Source of the DNA: CAVVAL01 sp963742725
GTDB taxonomy: Bacteria > Actinomycetota > Actinomycetes > Mycobacteriales > Cryptosporangiaceae
Assembly (NCBI GenBank): GCA_963742725.1
Contig: CAVUMX010000003.1
Coordinates: 1,612,001-1,676,000, forward strand
Direction: 5' to 3'
DNA length: 64,000 bases
In this document: one piece after another, positions 53,273 to 61,959 of the stretch
Layout of the letters: the number at the start of each line of letters is the position of its first letter
How positions within the stretch are numbered: position 1 is the stretch's first letter
The notes under the pieces: model-generated
Told to the model about the DNA's origin: nothing
What the model saw: only the letters and a program-made list of their open reading frames with translations
Databases searched by the model: none
Made by a program: the position numbers and the translations under genes

Positions 53273-53950
53273 TTACGCCGGCGTACGCTGCGGGATCTCG
53301 GAGACGCAACCGACCTCGTCCAGCAGCCGACGCACCCGCTCCACCCCGTCGACCGTCACCAGGTAACCCCCCGGCCGGCGCTGCGCCTGCGCGGACAGCC
53401 CCAGCTCCGCCGCCGCGATCAGCAGCACCTCCATCACCTTCAGATCAGCCAGGCGCAGCCGCACGCACGCCACTCCCCTGCCCGGCCCCACCACCAGCAA
53501 CGCGGCCCGCCACGCCGCCCGCGCCACCGCACGCCGCTTCTCCGACTGCATCGGACGCCGGTCCACCAGCACGTCCGCGCCCGCCTGCCACGCCCGCCGC
53601 AGCCGGTTCGTCACCATCGGCTCGAGCCGCACCGGCACCGACACCTCGTGCACCTCGTACTGGTGACGCCACCCCAGCTGCCGCTCGTGCACCGCCACAT
53701 CGGCGGTCAGGGGCGCCACCGCCGCCCGGTACCGCCGCGCCGCGTCGGCCGACGCGAACTCCACCAGCACCCCCGAAATGCCCGGCTCCCCCACCAGAGT
53801 CAACCCACCAGCCGCCCGCGGACGGCCAGGCGCCCGCGTCGGCAACGCGGCGCAACGGCCCATCATCGCCGCCTCGAACAACGCCAGCGAACGGTCAATC
53901 GGCGCGGCGGAAAGCTCGCTCCGCATCGCAACGTCGATACGCCGGATCAT
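53273..53950 (-). CDS. Hypothetical protein with WhiA/LAGLIDADG-like C-terminal half
   Basis: A 225-residue protein. ATG at 53950 follows GGGAGG. The C-terminal 90 residues (RRAVARAAWRAALLVVGPG, RLRLADLKVMEVLLIAAAEL, GLSAQAQRRPGGYLVTVDGV) have the spacing of the LAGLIDADG-type repeats seen in WhiA, without its C-terminal HTH. No function is known. It lies upstream of the adenosine deaminase homologue, 4 bp apart, so the two share a transcript. Confidence 0.55.
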   Translation of the reverse strand: MIRRIDVAMRSELSAAPIDRSLALFEAAMMGRCAALPTRAPGRPRAAGGLTLVGEPGISGVLVEFASADAARRYRAAVAPLTADVAVHERQLGWRHQYEVHEVSVPVRLEPMVTNRLRRAWQAGADVLVDRRPMQSEKRRAVARAAWRAALLVVGPGRGVACVRLRLADLKVMEVLLIAAAELGLSAQAQRRPGGYLVTVDGVERVRRLLDEVGCVSEIPQRTPA

Positions 53951-54062
53951 CGCGCACCTCCCGCTGATCGTGACCGGCTCCCCACCGGCCTGACCGAAGC
54001 ATGGCCCCGGCACAGCAGCCCACCAGAGCACTTTGAGGTAGATCTGAGCAACTACCCCACCA

Positions 54063-54109
54063 CGTACCGGCCGTACCGGGAGTAACCGGGCACCGTGTTG
54101 TCGTACCGG
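54063..54109. repeat. GTACCGG repeats upstream of the tyrosine recombinase
   Basis: Three exact GTACCGG copies (54064-54070, 54073-54079, 54103-54109) and one degenerate copy (GTAACCGG near 54082) within 47 bp of the recombinase start region. They could be recombinase or regulator binding sites. Confidence 0.5.
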
Positions 54110-54126
54110 TCCGCGATGCTTGCCCC

Positions 54127-55119
54127 GTGACCGCCGACTCCCCCGCCCTGCTCGCCGACGCCGTCGCCGGCTTCTTCCTTGCCCGCAAGCCCCGAAAGGA
54201 CAGTCCACACACCACAGCCGCCTACCAGCGGGATCTCGACACCATCGGCCGGTTGTGCGCCGTCCACATCGGAACCGAACCGGCGGCGCTCACCCTCGAC
54301 GACCTCGCCCTCCCCACCCTGCGTGTCGCGTTCGCCCACTACTCAGAGGAACGCGCGAAGACGTCTATCAGCCGCGCCTGGTCCACCTGGAACCAGTTCT
54401 TCGCGTTCTGCGTCAGCGACGGCCGGATCCCCGGCAACCCCATGGCCGGTGTCGCGCGCCCCAGAATCCCCCGCCGCGCCCCGAAACCGCTCCGCGGCGA
54501 GGACACGCCCGAACGGCTCCTCGCCGCGGTGGCGCAACGCAAGGACGGCCGCGACCCGTGGCCCGAACGCGACCTGGCCGTGCTCGCGACCCTGCTGCTG
54601 ACGGGCGTCCGGTCCGCGGAACTGCTCGGCCTCACGCTCGGCTCGCTCGTCGGCCCGGCCGGTGACCGGCGGCTCCACGTGGTCGGCAAGGGCGGCAAGT
54701 CCCGGTCGGTGCCGGTCGAGAAGCCCCTCGAAGTCGTCCTCGACGCCTACCTCGCGAATCGCCGTCTCCGGTTCCCCCGCAACCGCCTCGGCCCGGCGGT
54801 CCCGCTGTTCGTCGACCGGCGCGACGAGGCGTTGCAGCGCGGCGGGCTCCAGTACCTGGTCCGCACCAACCTGCGGTCCGCCGGCCTGAACGACCGCCGC
54901 GCCACCGGCGCGCTCGTGCACGCCCTGCGCCACACCTACGCGACCAGGCTCGCCGAGGACGGGGCCAGTGCCAGCGAGATCATGGCCCTGCTCGGCCACG
55001 TGTCCATCACGACGAGCCAGTCCTACATCGACTCGACCGCGCGGGAACAGCGGGCCGCGGCGGGCGCCAACCGCACCTACCGGGTCGTCCGCGACATCAT
55101 GACGGCCCCGGGCGGCTAG
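54127..55119 (+). CDS. Tyrosine recombinase/integrase (XerC/D-like)
   Basis: A 330-residue site-specific recombinase. N-terminal SAM-like core-binding domain to about residue 125 (SPHTTAAYQRDLDTIGRLC); catalytic domain with Arg in LLTGVRSAELLGL, Lys in VVGKGGKSRSVPV, His-Arg in VHALRHTYATRL, His in LLGHVSITT and Tyr in SQSYIDST, so all catalytic residues are present. GTG start. No tRNA, excisionase or phage genes are adjacent, so it is not clearly part of a mobile element. Confidence 0.9.
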   Translation: MTADSPALLADAVAGFFLARKPRKDSPHTTAAYQRDLDTIGRLCAVHIGTEPAALTLDDLALPTLRVAFAHYSEERAKTSISRAWSTWNQFFAFCVSDGRIPGNPMAGVARPRIPRRAPKPLRGEDTPERLLAAVAQRKDGRDPWPERDLAVLATLLLTGVRSAELLGLTLGSLVGPAGDRRLHVVGKGGKSRSVPVEKPLEVVLDAYLANRRLRFPRNRLGPAVPLFVDRRDEALQRGGLQYLVRTNLRSAGLNDRRATGALVHALRHTYATRLAEDGASASEIMALLGHVSITTSQSYIDSTAREQRAAAGANRTYRVVRDIMTAPGG

Positions 55120-55916
55120 TCCGGCTGGTCCAGTTCGTCGAGTGCGCGGCGGACCTCGTGCGACGGGTACGGTGCGTCGTCCGGCCAGGCGGCGACCGTG
55201 CGTCGGACACGCGGCTGGTGGTCCGGCCGGCTCACGAGCGTCCACGCCGCGTCGATCGAGACCCGGATGTCGGCGTCGTCGAGGAGCGCGACCAGGGCGG
55301 GCTCCTGCCCCAGGCAGGAGGCGATGCGCTCGTCGTGGAACGGGCGTAACGCGCCCGTCCGAAGGTCCGCTTCCAGGGTGTCGTCTGTGGCCAGCGCCAC
55401 GAGCCGCGCCCCGATCCGGCGGCACGTCGCCTCGTCGGCGTCGAGCAGGCAGCGGTAGACCGCCCAGAATGCCAGGTAGGACTCGAACTCGTCCGGTTCG
55501 GCGACGACGACGTCCAGCACGTCCATGAGCCGCGGCAGGTCGCTGCCCTCGCCGAGATGGCACAGCGCCGCCAGCGCGCTCGACCACGCGGCGACCCCGT
55601 CAGGCGTGTCCTGCGGCAGCGCCAGGAACGCCCGTGCCTGGGCCAGTACCTCGTCGTCGTACGCCGTCAGCGGGTTGTCCTGTCCCCACCGTCTCTGCGC
55701 CTCCGAGTAGTGGTACTGGTCCAGCGCGATCCCCCGTGCGCGCGCGTCACCGCTGCGCAGCAACACCGTGTAGGCGGCCAGCAGGCCTTCCTGGTCCCGG
55801 GTGACGTAGCCGGCGCTCGGCAGCTCGGGCGTGACGTCGTCCAACGTCCGCAGCGCATGGAGGTCGTCGGCGTTCAGCCCGTCCGGCTCCCAGTAGTACG
55901 ACGAGAAGCCGTACAT
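55116..55916 (-). CDS. HEAT-repeat-like hypothetical protein
   Basis: A 266-residue acidic helical protein (MYGFSSYYWEPDGLNADDLH). Repeated helical hairpins such as SALAALCHLGEGSDLPRLMD and AAWTLVSRPDHQPRVRRTVA look HEAT-like. No catalytic motif. ATG at 55916 with a purine-rich stretch upstream; the stop overlaps the recombinase by 4 bp, convergent. Confidence 0.7.
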   Translation of the reverse strand: MYGFSSYYWEPDGLNADDLHALRTLDDVTPELPSAGYVTRDQEGLLAAYTVLLRSGDARARGIALDQYHYSEAQRRWGQDNPLTAYDDEVLAQARAFLALPQDTPDGVAAWSSALAALCHLGEGSDLPRLMDVLDVVVAEPDEFESYLAFWAVYRCLLDADEATCRRIGARLVALATDDTLEADLRTGALRPFHDERIASCLGQEPALVALLDDADIRVSIDAAWTLVSRPDHQPRVRRTVAAWPDDAPYPSHEVRRALDELDQPD

Positions 55917-56018
55917 CACTCCCCCACTCCCCTGGCCAAGTTCGCCGAGACCGTACCCCCGACCCGCAAGCCCATCCGGTCTTGTCGGGGCCAGGGTGTT
56001 TGCTTTTGTGGGCCAGAG

Positions 56019-56049
56019 GCGAGATACTTGAGTGGTCAAGGACCGCACA
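56019..56049. promoter_or_regulatory. Putative MarR operator/promoter, copy A
   Basis: Contains CTTGA-GTGG-TCAAG (56027-56040), an inverted repeat of 5-bp arms, upstream of the MarR gene. TTGAGT and TATAGG 18 bp apart may be the promoter. A 29-of-31 identical copy lies at 57212. Confidence 0.5.
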
Positions 56050-56065
56050 ATTATAGGAGTGTCGG

Positions 56066-56518
56066 ATGCCGGCCGATCCGCTCGATGTGTGTCTCCGACT
56101 GGTCCGCGTGCAGGCCGCTGTCGCCCGCCGGTTCGACAAGGAACTCGGCGCCGTGCACGGCGTGAGCCTCAACGACCTCACGATCCTGCTCAACCTCGAC
56201 GGTGCGCGCGGCGGCCGGATGCGGCGCGTCGACCTGGCGGTCCGGCTGCTCCTCTCCCAGTCCGGGGTGACGCGGGCGTTGGTGCCGCTGGAACGGCTCG
56301 GGCTCGTCGCGCGGGAGACCGACCCCCGCGATGCCCGGGTCGGCTACGCCACCCTCACCCCAGCCGGCCGGCAACGCCTCCGCGAAGCCCGTGCCACGGC
56401 CGATCGGATCAGCCGCGAGACGTTCGCGCTCGGCTGGCAGCAACGCGAGGTCGACACGCTCACCCATCTCCTCACCCGGCTCGGCGCCACGGGCCTCCCC
56501 TCCCCCGGCGCCGAGTGA
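56066..56518 (+). CDS. MarR-family regulator
   Basis: A 150-residue winged-helix regulator: SLNDLTILLNLDGARGG, HTH RVDLAVRLLLSQSGVTRALV and wing REDPRDARVG-like (VARETDPRDARVGYATLTPA). GTGTCGG ATG start at 56066. It probably controls itself and the next gene through the palindrome upstream. Confidence 0.9.
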   Translation: MPADPLDVCLRLVRVQAAVARRFDKELGAVHGVSLNDLTILLNLDGARGGRMRRVDLAVRLLLSQSGVTRALVPLERLGLVARETDPRDARVGYATLTPAGRQRLREARATADRISRETFALGWQQREVDTLTHLLTRLGATGLPSPGAE

Positions 56519-56549
56519 CGGCCGTGCCCGCGGCGAGCAGAATCGGGGC

Positions 56550-57068
56550 ATGACGGACTCCGCGCTCGACTTCCTCCTGTCCCGCCACGCCGATCGCCAG
56601 GAACACGTCGGCGGCACCCTCTACCAGCACCTTCGCCGCGTCGAGGCGATGCTCGCGGCGTGGGGCGCCGACGAGACCGTCCGCACCGCCGGGCTGTGCC
56701 ACGCGACGTACGGCACGGACGGGTTCGCCCCCTCACTGCTCGACGTCAGCGAACGGGACACGCTCGCCGGCGTCATCGGCGCCGAGGCCGAGGCACTGGT
56801 CTACCTCTACGGCAGCTGCGACCGGGCGGCCGTCTACCCGCGCCTGTCCGCGCCGGATCCGGTGCCGTTCCGCGACCGTTTCACCGGTGAGACGCACCAC
56901 CCCGACGAACTGGCGGTCCGGGCGTTCGTCGAGATCAGCGCCGCGAACGAGCTGGACGTCATCACGCACAGCGCCGAACTCGATGCCCGGCACGGCCCTG
57001 GCCTGCGCGCGCTGTTCACCGGCGCCCGGCACCGCCTCTCCCCCGCGGCCGTCGACGCCTGGTCCTGA
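56550..57068 (+). CDS. DUF6817-like (HD-related) protein
   Basis: A 172-residue soluble helical protein. Blocks such as HVGGTLYQHLRRVEAMLAAW, AGLCHATYGTDGF and VFVEISAANELD-like (AFVEISAANELDVI) match the DUF6817 family, an HD-phosphohydrolase relative. Starts 31 bp after the MarR stop, probably its target. Substrate unknown. Confidence 0.75.
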   Translation: MTDSALDFLLSRHADRQEHVGGTLYQHLRRVEAMLAAWGADETVRTAGLCHATYGTDGFAPSLLDVSERDTLAGVIGAEAEALVYLYGSCDRAAVYPRLSAPDPVPFRDRFTGETHHPDELAVRAFVEISAANELDVITHSAELDARHGPGLRALFTGARHRLSPAAVDAWS

Positions 57069-57130
57069 GAAAGCTCGTCCCCCGTCGTCGCGCTCAACCG
57101 TGCCGTCGCGGGCGGCGGCCGGCGGTCCAG

Positions 57131-57142
57131 CCCCCCCCCCCC
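57131..57142. repeat. C12 homopolymer
   Basis: Twelve consecutive C between the DUF6817 gene and hairpin R2; its last four bases are part of the hairpin arm. Length may vary by slippage or be a base-calling problem. Confidence 0.8.
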
Positions 57143-57203
57143 GACTTTCGGACTTTTGAGGGTGCGGGCACTGCGCTGACCCTCAAAAGTCCGAAAGTCG
57201 GGG
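57139..57203. terminator. Convergent-gene hairpin R2, 25-bp perfect arms, 15-nt loop
   Basis: Arms 57139-57163 and 57179-57203 pair without mismatch around a 15-nt loop. The core TCGGACTTTTGAGGGT is identical to hairpin R1 at 30117. It lies between the DUF6817 gene and the end of the nitrate operon, which converge. Confidence 0.8.
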
Positions 57204-57211
57204 TGCGTTGG

Positions 57212-57242
57212 GCGAGATGCTTGAGTGGTCAAGGATCGCACA
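57212..57242. repeat. Copy B of the MarR-upstream element
   Basis: 29 of 31 bases match 56019-56049, including CTTGAGTGGTCAAG. Unlike copy A it lies between converging gene ends, where no promoter is expected; it looks like a duplicated fragment. Confidence 0.7.
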
Positions 57243-57282
57243 TGCAAAATCCGACGCCGGCCAGCGGACGGCGTCCGGGCGC

Positions 57283-57975
57283 TCAGGCCGTGGCGGCGAG
57301 ACGGGGCGCTGCGGCGTCGTAGCGCTGGAGGACCAGTTCGGCGAGTGCCGGGTGGTCGGCGAGCGGGCCGGCGACGATGTCGGCGCCGGCCGTCTGGACG
57401 GCGTCGTGGAACTGCCCGGGCGCGATGAGGTACGACGCGATCGCCACGGGACCGTCTCCCCTGAGCCGGGTGACGGACTCGGCGACGGTCGGCGAGGCGC
57501 CGGACGCGAAGCCGATGGCGACGCGGGCTCGGGTCCGCTGCGCCAGGAGCCGGGCCATGCGGCGGACGTCGACGACGGAGCGCGGGTCGGTGGATCCGGC
57601 GGCGGCGAGGACGATCGGGGCACCACACCCCCCGGCAGCGCTGCACCAGCCCGCGGCGACGAGGCGGCTGATGAGGGCGTCGGCGAGCAGGTCGTGGGGG
57701 CCCAGCGCGGGCGCCAGCGCGAACGAGCCGCGGGCGGCGGTGAGCGCGGCGGGCAGGTCGACGCGCAGGTGGTACCCGGTGGAAAGCAGGAGCGGGACGA
57801 CGACCGCGTGCCGAGCCTCGACCAGCGCCGACGTGACGGACGGCGCGGAGAACTGGAGGTAGGCGGCCCGGACGGGAAGCCCGGGGCGCCGCTGCCGGAC
57901 GCGGTCGAGCAGCGCTTCGACGGTGGGCCGGTCGCGCCCGTCGCGGGTGCCGTGGACGGCTGCCACGAGCTCCAT
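57283..57975 (-). CDS. Sirohydrochlorin chelatase-like (CbiX) protein
   Basis: A 230-residue chelatase-fold protein expected to insert iron into sirohydrochlorin to make siroheme for NirB. Start LVAAVHGTRDGRDRPTVEAL has the catalytic His; a second domain begins VLAAAGSTDPRSVVDVRRMA with Gly/Ser in place of a second His. Block VVVPLLLSTGYHLRVDLP includes the second conserved His. The ATG overlaps the nnaR stop by one base (TGATG), so it is last in the operon. Confidence 0.88.
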   Translation of the reverse strand: MELVAAVHGTRDGRDRPTVEALLDRVRQRRPGLPVRAAYLQFSAPSVTSALVEARHAVVVPLLLSTGYHLRVDLPAALTAARGSFALAPALGPHDLLADALISRLVAAGWCSAAGGCGAPIVLAAAGSTDPRSVVDVRRMARLLAQRTRARVAIGFASGASPTVAESVTRLRGDGPVAIASYLIAPGQFHDAVQTAGADIVAGPLADHPALAELVLQRYDAAAPRLAATA

Positions 57976-59099
57976 CAGGCACTCTCCTCGCGGTGCAGGT
58001 CCGTCATGAGGCGGTAGCCGCGCTTGATGACGGTCTCGACGAGCTTGACGTCCGGGCCGACGGCGGCGCGGAGCCTGGTCACGGCCATCTCGACGGCGTG
58101 CTCCCCCGCTTCCAGGGCGGGGAGGGAAGCGACGAGTTCGGCGCGGGAGTAGACGCGTCCGGGCCGGTCGGCGAGCGCCCGCAGGATGGCCAGGGACGCG
58201 GGTGGCAGCGGGTAGAGGTTCCCGGACACGACGAGCGCGTGGCCACGGATCTCCACCTCGTGCCCGTTGATCGCGAGGCGGCGGGCTCGGGCGGGGAGTT
58301 CGGCGGTGACGGTGCGGACGAGGGCGCCGAGCCGGGACCGTTCGGGTTGGACGGTGTCGACGCCGAGCCGGACGAGCCGCGCGGCGGTGACCGGGCCGAC
58401 GCAGGCGGCGAGGACGGGGCCGCGCAGTGCGGTGAGGAACTCGTCCTCGTTGCCGGTGGCGCGGGCGGTGGCGAGGATCGAGGCGACGGCGGGTGCGCTG
58501 GTGAAGGTGACGGCGTCGACGGCGCCGGCGGTGGTGAGTTCGACGAGGCGGCGGAGTGTGGCGCCGTCCTCGTGGGGTGCCCAGCGGTAGACCGGCACTT
58601 CGACGACGTCGGCGCCGGCGTCGCGGAGGGTTTCGGCGAAGCCGGGGATGGGTTCGCCGTGGAGCTGGACGGCGACGCGCTGCCCGGCGACCCCGCGCCG
58701 GACCAGGTATTCGAGGCACTCGTCGGACGCCTCGGATTCGGGGTGGAACCCGTCGGCGAGTCCGGCGGCGCGGATGGCGCCCCGTGCCTTGGGTCCCCGG
58801 GCGACGACATGGGCGGCGGCGAGGCGTTCGCGGAGCGGGTCGCCGATCCCCCAGCCGTCGGCGGCCTCCATCCATCCGCGGAAGCCGATGCCGGTGGTGA
58901 CGACGGCGATGTCGATGGGCGCGGCGAGGCACCGCCGGGTGGCGGCGTGGAGCAGTTCGTCGTCGGCGAGCGGGATGATGCGGATCGCCGGGGCGAGCAT
59001 CACCTTCGCGCCGTGGCGTTCGAGGAGCGTGGCGAGTTCGTGCCGGCGGCGGTCGGCGGTGACCGCGACGGTGAAGCCCGCCAGGGGCGGGACGGTCAC
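57975..59099 (-). CDS. nnaR: NnaR-type regulator: uroporphyrinogen-III synthase-like domain fused to winged HTH
   Basis: A 374-residue two-domain protein. Residues 1-250 resemble HemD (FTVAVTADRRRHELATLLER, VAVQLHGEPIPGFAETLRDA); residues 265-370 form an OmpR-type winged HTH (LPPASLAILRALADRPGRVY SRAELVASLP, VETVIKRGYRLMTDL). The architecture matches NnaR of Streptomyces, a nitrate/nitrite assimilation regulator. GTG start overlaps the nirD stop by 4 bp. Whether it keeps HemD activity is unclear. Confidence 0.88.
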   Translation of the reverse strand: MTVPPLAGFTVAVTADRRRHELATLLERHGAKVMLAPAIRIIPLADDELLHAATRRCLAAPIDIAVVTTGIGFRGWMEAADGWGIGDPLRERLAAAHVVARGPKARGAIRAAGLADGFHPESEASDECLEYLVRRGVAGQRVAVQLHGEPIPGFAETLRDAGADVVEVPVYRWAPHEDGATLRRLVELTTAGAVDAVTFTSAPAVASILATARATGNEDEFLTALRGPVLAACVGPVTAARLVRLGVDTVQPERSRLGALVRTVTAELPARARRLAINGHEVEIRGHALVVSGNLYPLPPASLAILRALADRPGRVYSRAELVASLPALEAGEHAVEMAVTRLRAAVGPDVKLVETVIKRGYRLMTDLHREESA

Positions 59100-59461
59100 A
59101 GGAGGCGCACCTCGACGATGCCGTCGACGACGCGCGTCTCGTAGGAGGTGAGTCCGGTGCCGCCGGGGTCGTCGAGCGGCTGGCCGGTACGCAGGTCGAA
59201 GACGTGCTTGTACAGGGGCGAGGCGACGGTCGGTACGTCGCCTCGGGTGCCGACGATGCCGCGGGAGATGACGTAGGCGCCGCCGTACGGGTCGTAGTTC
59301 GACACGGCGTGGACGGTGCCGTCCCAGAGCAGGAAGACGGCGATCTGCTCGATGCCGAGGAGCGCGCAGGCTCCGCGCCCGGTCAGCAGGTCGTCGACGC
59401 GGCAGATCCGGCGCCAGTCCTGCTGGGTCTCGGTGTCTTCGCGGGACAGCGCGAGTGTCAT
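59096..59461 (-). CDS. nirD: Nitrite reductase small subunit NirD
   Basis: A 121-residue Rieske-fold subunit of NAD(P)H-nitrite reductase. WRRICRVDDLLTGRGACALL, FLLWDGTVHAVSNYDPYGGA and SPLYKHVFDLRTGQPLDD are typical of NirD; the Rieske Cys/His cluster ligands are absent, as usual for NirD. ATG overlaps the nirB stop (ATGA). Confidence 0.93.
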   Translation of the reverse strand: MTLALSREDTETQQDWRRICRVDDLLTGRGACALLGIEQIAVFLLWDGTVHAVSNYDPYGGAYVISRGIVGTRGDVPTVASPLYKHVFDLRTGQPLDDPGGTGLTSYETRVVDGIVEVRLL

Positions 59462-61959
59462 CGGGTCACCACCTCCAGGTTCGCTCCGGCGATGAGCGTG
59501 GGCTTCTCGTCGGCGCGCGCGGGCCGGATCTGGCCGCGTTCGGGGACGACGACGATGCTCGGGTCGCGGGCGTCGGGCGCGTTGACGAACGGGACGAAGC
59601 GGCGGAGCTTGTCCGGGTCGCCGAGGGCGTCGGCCCATTCGTCCGAGTAGGACGCGACGTGGGCGGTCATGGCGGCGTCGAGTTCGGCGCAGATGCCGAG
59701 GGCGTCGTCGACGATGACCGTCCGCAGGTAGTCGAGGCCCCCGTCGAGTGATTCGAGCCAGGTGGACGTGCGCTGGAGCCGGTCCGCGGTACGGATGTAG
59801 AACATCAGGTAGCGGTCGATGTAGGTGATGAGCGTGTCGCGGTCGAGGTCGGTCGCGAACAGGTCGGCGTGGCGGGGCCGGAAGCCGCCGTTGCCGCCGA
59901 GGTAGAGGTTCCAGCCGTTCTCGGTGGCGATGATGCCGAAGTCTTTGCTGCGGGCCTCGGCGCATTCGCGGGCGCAGCCGGACACGGCGGACTTGATCTT
60001 GTGCGGCGCGCGCAGGCCCCGGTACCGGAGTTCGAGGTCGATGGCGAGCGTGACGGAGTCCTGGACGCCGTAGCGGCACCAGGTGTCGCCGACGCAGGAC
60101 TTCACGGTGCGCAGCGCCTTGCCGTAGGCGTGGCCGGATTCGAAGCCGGCGTCGACGAGGCGCTTCCAGACGGCGGGGAGCTGGTCGAGGCGGGCGCCGA
60201 ACAGGTCGATGCGCTGGCCGCCGGTGATCTTGGTGTAGAGGCCGAAGTCGCGGGCGACCTCGCCGATGACGATGAGCTTGTCGGGGGTGATCTCGCCGCC
60301 GGGGATGCGCGGGACGACGGAGTACGTGCCGTCCTTCTGGAGGTTGGCGAGGGCGTGGTCGTTGGTGTCCTGGAGGCTGGCCTGCTCGCCGTCGAGGATG
60401 TGGCCTGTGCCGAGGCTGGCGAGGATGGAGGCGACGGCGGGCTTGCAGAGGTCGCAGCCCTGGCCCTGGCCGTGGCGGGCGACGAGTTCGGAGAACGTGC
60501 GGATGTCGCTGGCGCGGACGAGCTCGAACAGTTCGGCGCGGCTCTGGGCGAAGTGTTCGCAGATGGCCTTGCTCTGGTGGACGCCGCACTCGGTGAGGAT
60601 GGTCTTGAGCATGGGCACGCAGCTGCCGCAGGCGGTGCCGGCGCGGGTGCAGGCCTTGACGCCGGCGACGTCGACCAGGTTCTCTGACGCCACGGCGGCC
60701 ACGATGTCGTCCTTGGTGACGGCGTTGCAGCTGCACACCTGCGCGTCGCCGGGGAGGCTGAGCGGGGTGCCGTCGCCGGCCGGGAGCAGGAGCTGGTCCG
60801 GGGTGGACGGCAGGGGCCGGCCGGCGAGCGGGCGCAGGCCGGCGTAGGAGCTGGCGTCGCCGACGAGGACGGCGCCGAGCAGCGTCTGCGCGTCGTCGGA
60901 GAGGACGAGCTTCTTGTAGACGCCGTCGACGGGGTTGGCGTAGACGACGTCGAGCGGGCCGGCGATGGCGCCGAAGCTGGCGACGTCGACGCCGAGCAGC
61001 TTGAGCTTGGTGGCGGTGTCGGGCTCGGCCAGCACGGCGTCGCCGCCGAGGATGCGGTCGGCGACCACTTCGGCCATGGCGTAGCCGGGAGCGACGAGGC
61101 CGTACACGCGGCCGTCGACGGCTGCGCACTCCCCCACGGCGTAGATGGCCGGGTCGCTGGTGCGGCACGTCTCGTCGACGGCGATGCCGCCCCGGTCGGC
61201 GACGGCGAGTCCGCTGGCCCGCGCGAGTTCGTCGCGGGGGCGGATGCCGGCGGAGAACACGACGAGGTCGACGTCCAGGGCGGTGCCGCCGACGACGATG
61301 CGGGCGACGCGGCCGTCCTCGCCGGCTTCGATGGCGCTGGCGGGTGCTCCGGTGTGGACGGTGACGCCGAGGGCTTCGATGTGCCGGCGCAGCGCCTCGC
61401 CGCCGCCGGCGTCGACCTGCTGGGGCATGAGCCGGTCGGCGACCTCGATCACGTGGACGTCGACGCCCAGGTCACGCAGTGCGCCGGCGGCCTCCAGGCC
61501 GAGGAGCCCGCCCCCGATGACGGCGGCGGAGTGGGATCCGACGGCTTCCGAGTGGATGCCGTCGAGGTCGTCCAGGGTGCGGTAGACGTGGCAGCCGGGG
61601 AGGTCGTTGCCGGGGGTCGGCGGGACGAACGCGCGGGAGCCGGTGGCGAGCACGAGCGCGTCGTAGGCGAGGGTCCGCGCGGTGGTCGTCACGGTCTGGG
61701 CGGCCCGGTCGACCGACACGACGCTCTCGGCAAGGTGCGCGGTGAACGCGGCGCCGTCGTAGAAGCCGTCCTCGACCATCGCGAGGGTGGAGGCGTCCCG
61801 GGACGCGAGGTAGGACGAGAGCGCCACGCGGTCGTAGGCGGTGCACGGCTCCTCGGACAGGACGGTCACGCGCCAGGTGCTGCCGGTGTCGCGGGACCGC
61901 ACGGCCTCGACGAGGCGCTGCCCGACCATTCCGTTGCCGGCGACGACGAGGTGTTTCAT
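59458..61959 (-). CDS. nirB: Nitrite reductase large subunit NirB
   Basis: NAD(P)H-dependent siroheme nitrite reductase, six-electron reduction of nitrite to ammonium. The 833 residues comprise an FAD/NAD domain (MKHLVVAGNGMVGQRLVEAV; GGGLLGLEAAGAL; YAVGECAAVDG), a BFD-like [2Fe-2S] domain (VCSCNAVTKDDI and CGSCVPM), and the C-terminal sulfite/nitrite reductase domain with siroheme-[4Fe-4S] ligands in CVGDTWCRYG and SGCARECAEA. Overlaps both neighbours by 4 bp. Confidence 0.95.
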   Translation of the reverse strand: MKHLVVAGNGMVGQRLVEAVRSRDTGSTWRVTVLSEEPCTAYDRVALSSYLASRDASTLAMVEDGFYDGAAFTAHLAESVVSVDRAAQTVTTTARTLAYDALVLATGSRAFVPPTPGNDLPGCHVYRTLDDLDGIHSEAVGSHSAAVIGGGLLGLEAAGALRDLGVDVHVIEVADRLMPQQVDAGGGEALRRHIEALGVTVHTGAPASAIEAGEDGRVARIVVGGTALDVDLVVFSAGIRPRDELARASGLAVADRGGIAVDETCRTSDPAIYAVGECAAVDGRVYGLVAPGYAMAEVVADRILGGDAVLAEPDTATKLKLLGVDVASFGAIAGPLDVVYANPVDGVYKKLVLSDDAQTLLGAVLVGDASSYAGLRPLAGRPLPSTPDQLLLPAGDGTPLSLPGDAQVCSCNAVTKDDIVAAVASENLVDVAGVKACTRAGTACGSCVPMLKTILTECGVHQSKAICEHFAQSRAELFELVRASDIRTFSELVARHGQGQGCDLCKPAVASILASLGTGHILDGEQASLQDTNDHALANLQKDGTYSVVPRIPGGEITPDKLIVIGEVARDFGLYTKITGGQRIDLFGARLDQLPAVWKRLVDAGFESGHAYGKALRTVKSCVGDTWCRYGVQDSVTLAIDLELRYRGLRAPHKIKSAVSGCARECAEARSKDFGIIATENGWNLYLGGNGGFRPRHADLFATDLDRDTLITYIDRYLMFYIRTADRLQRTSTWLESLDGGLDYLRTVIVDDALGICAELDAAMTAHVASYSDEWADALGDPDKLRRFVPFVNAPDARDPSIVVVPERGQIRPARADEKPTLIAGANLEVVTR

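Noticed and set aside
54127..55119. Integrase as sign of a prophage or ICE
   Set aside because: No structural, replication, conjugation or excision genes and no tRNA are nearby.
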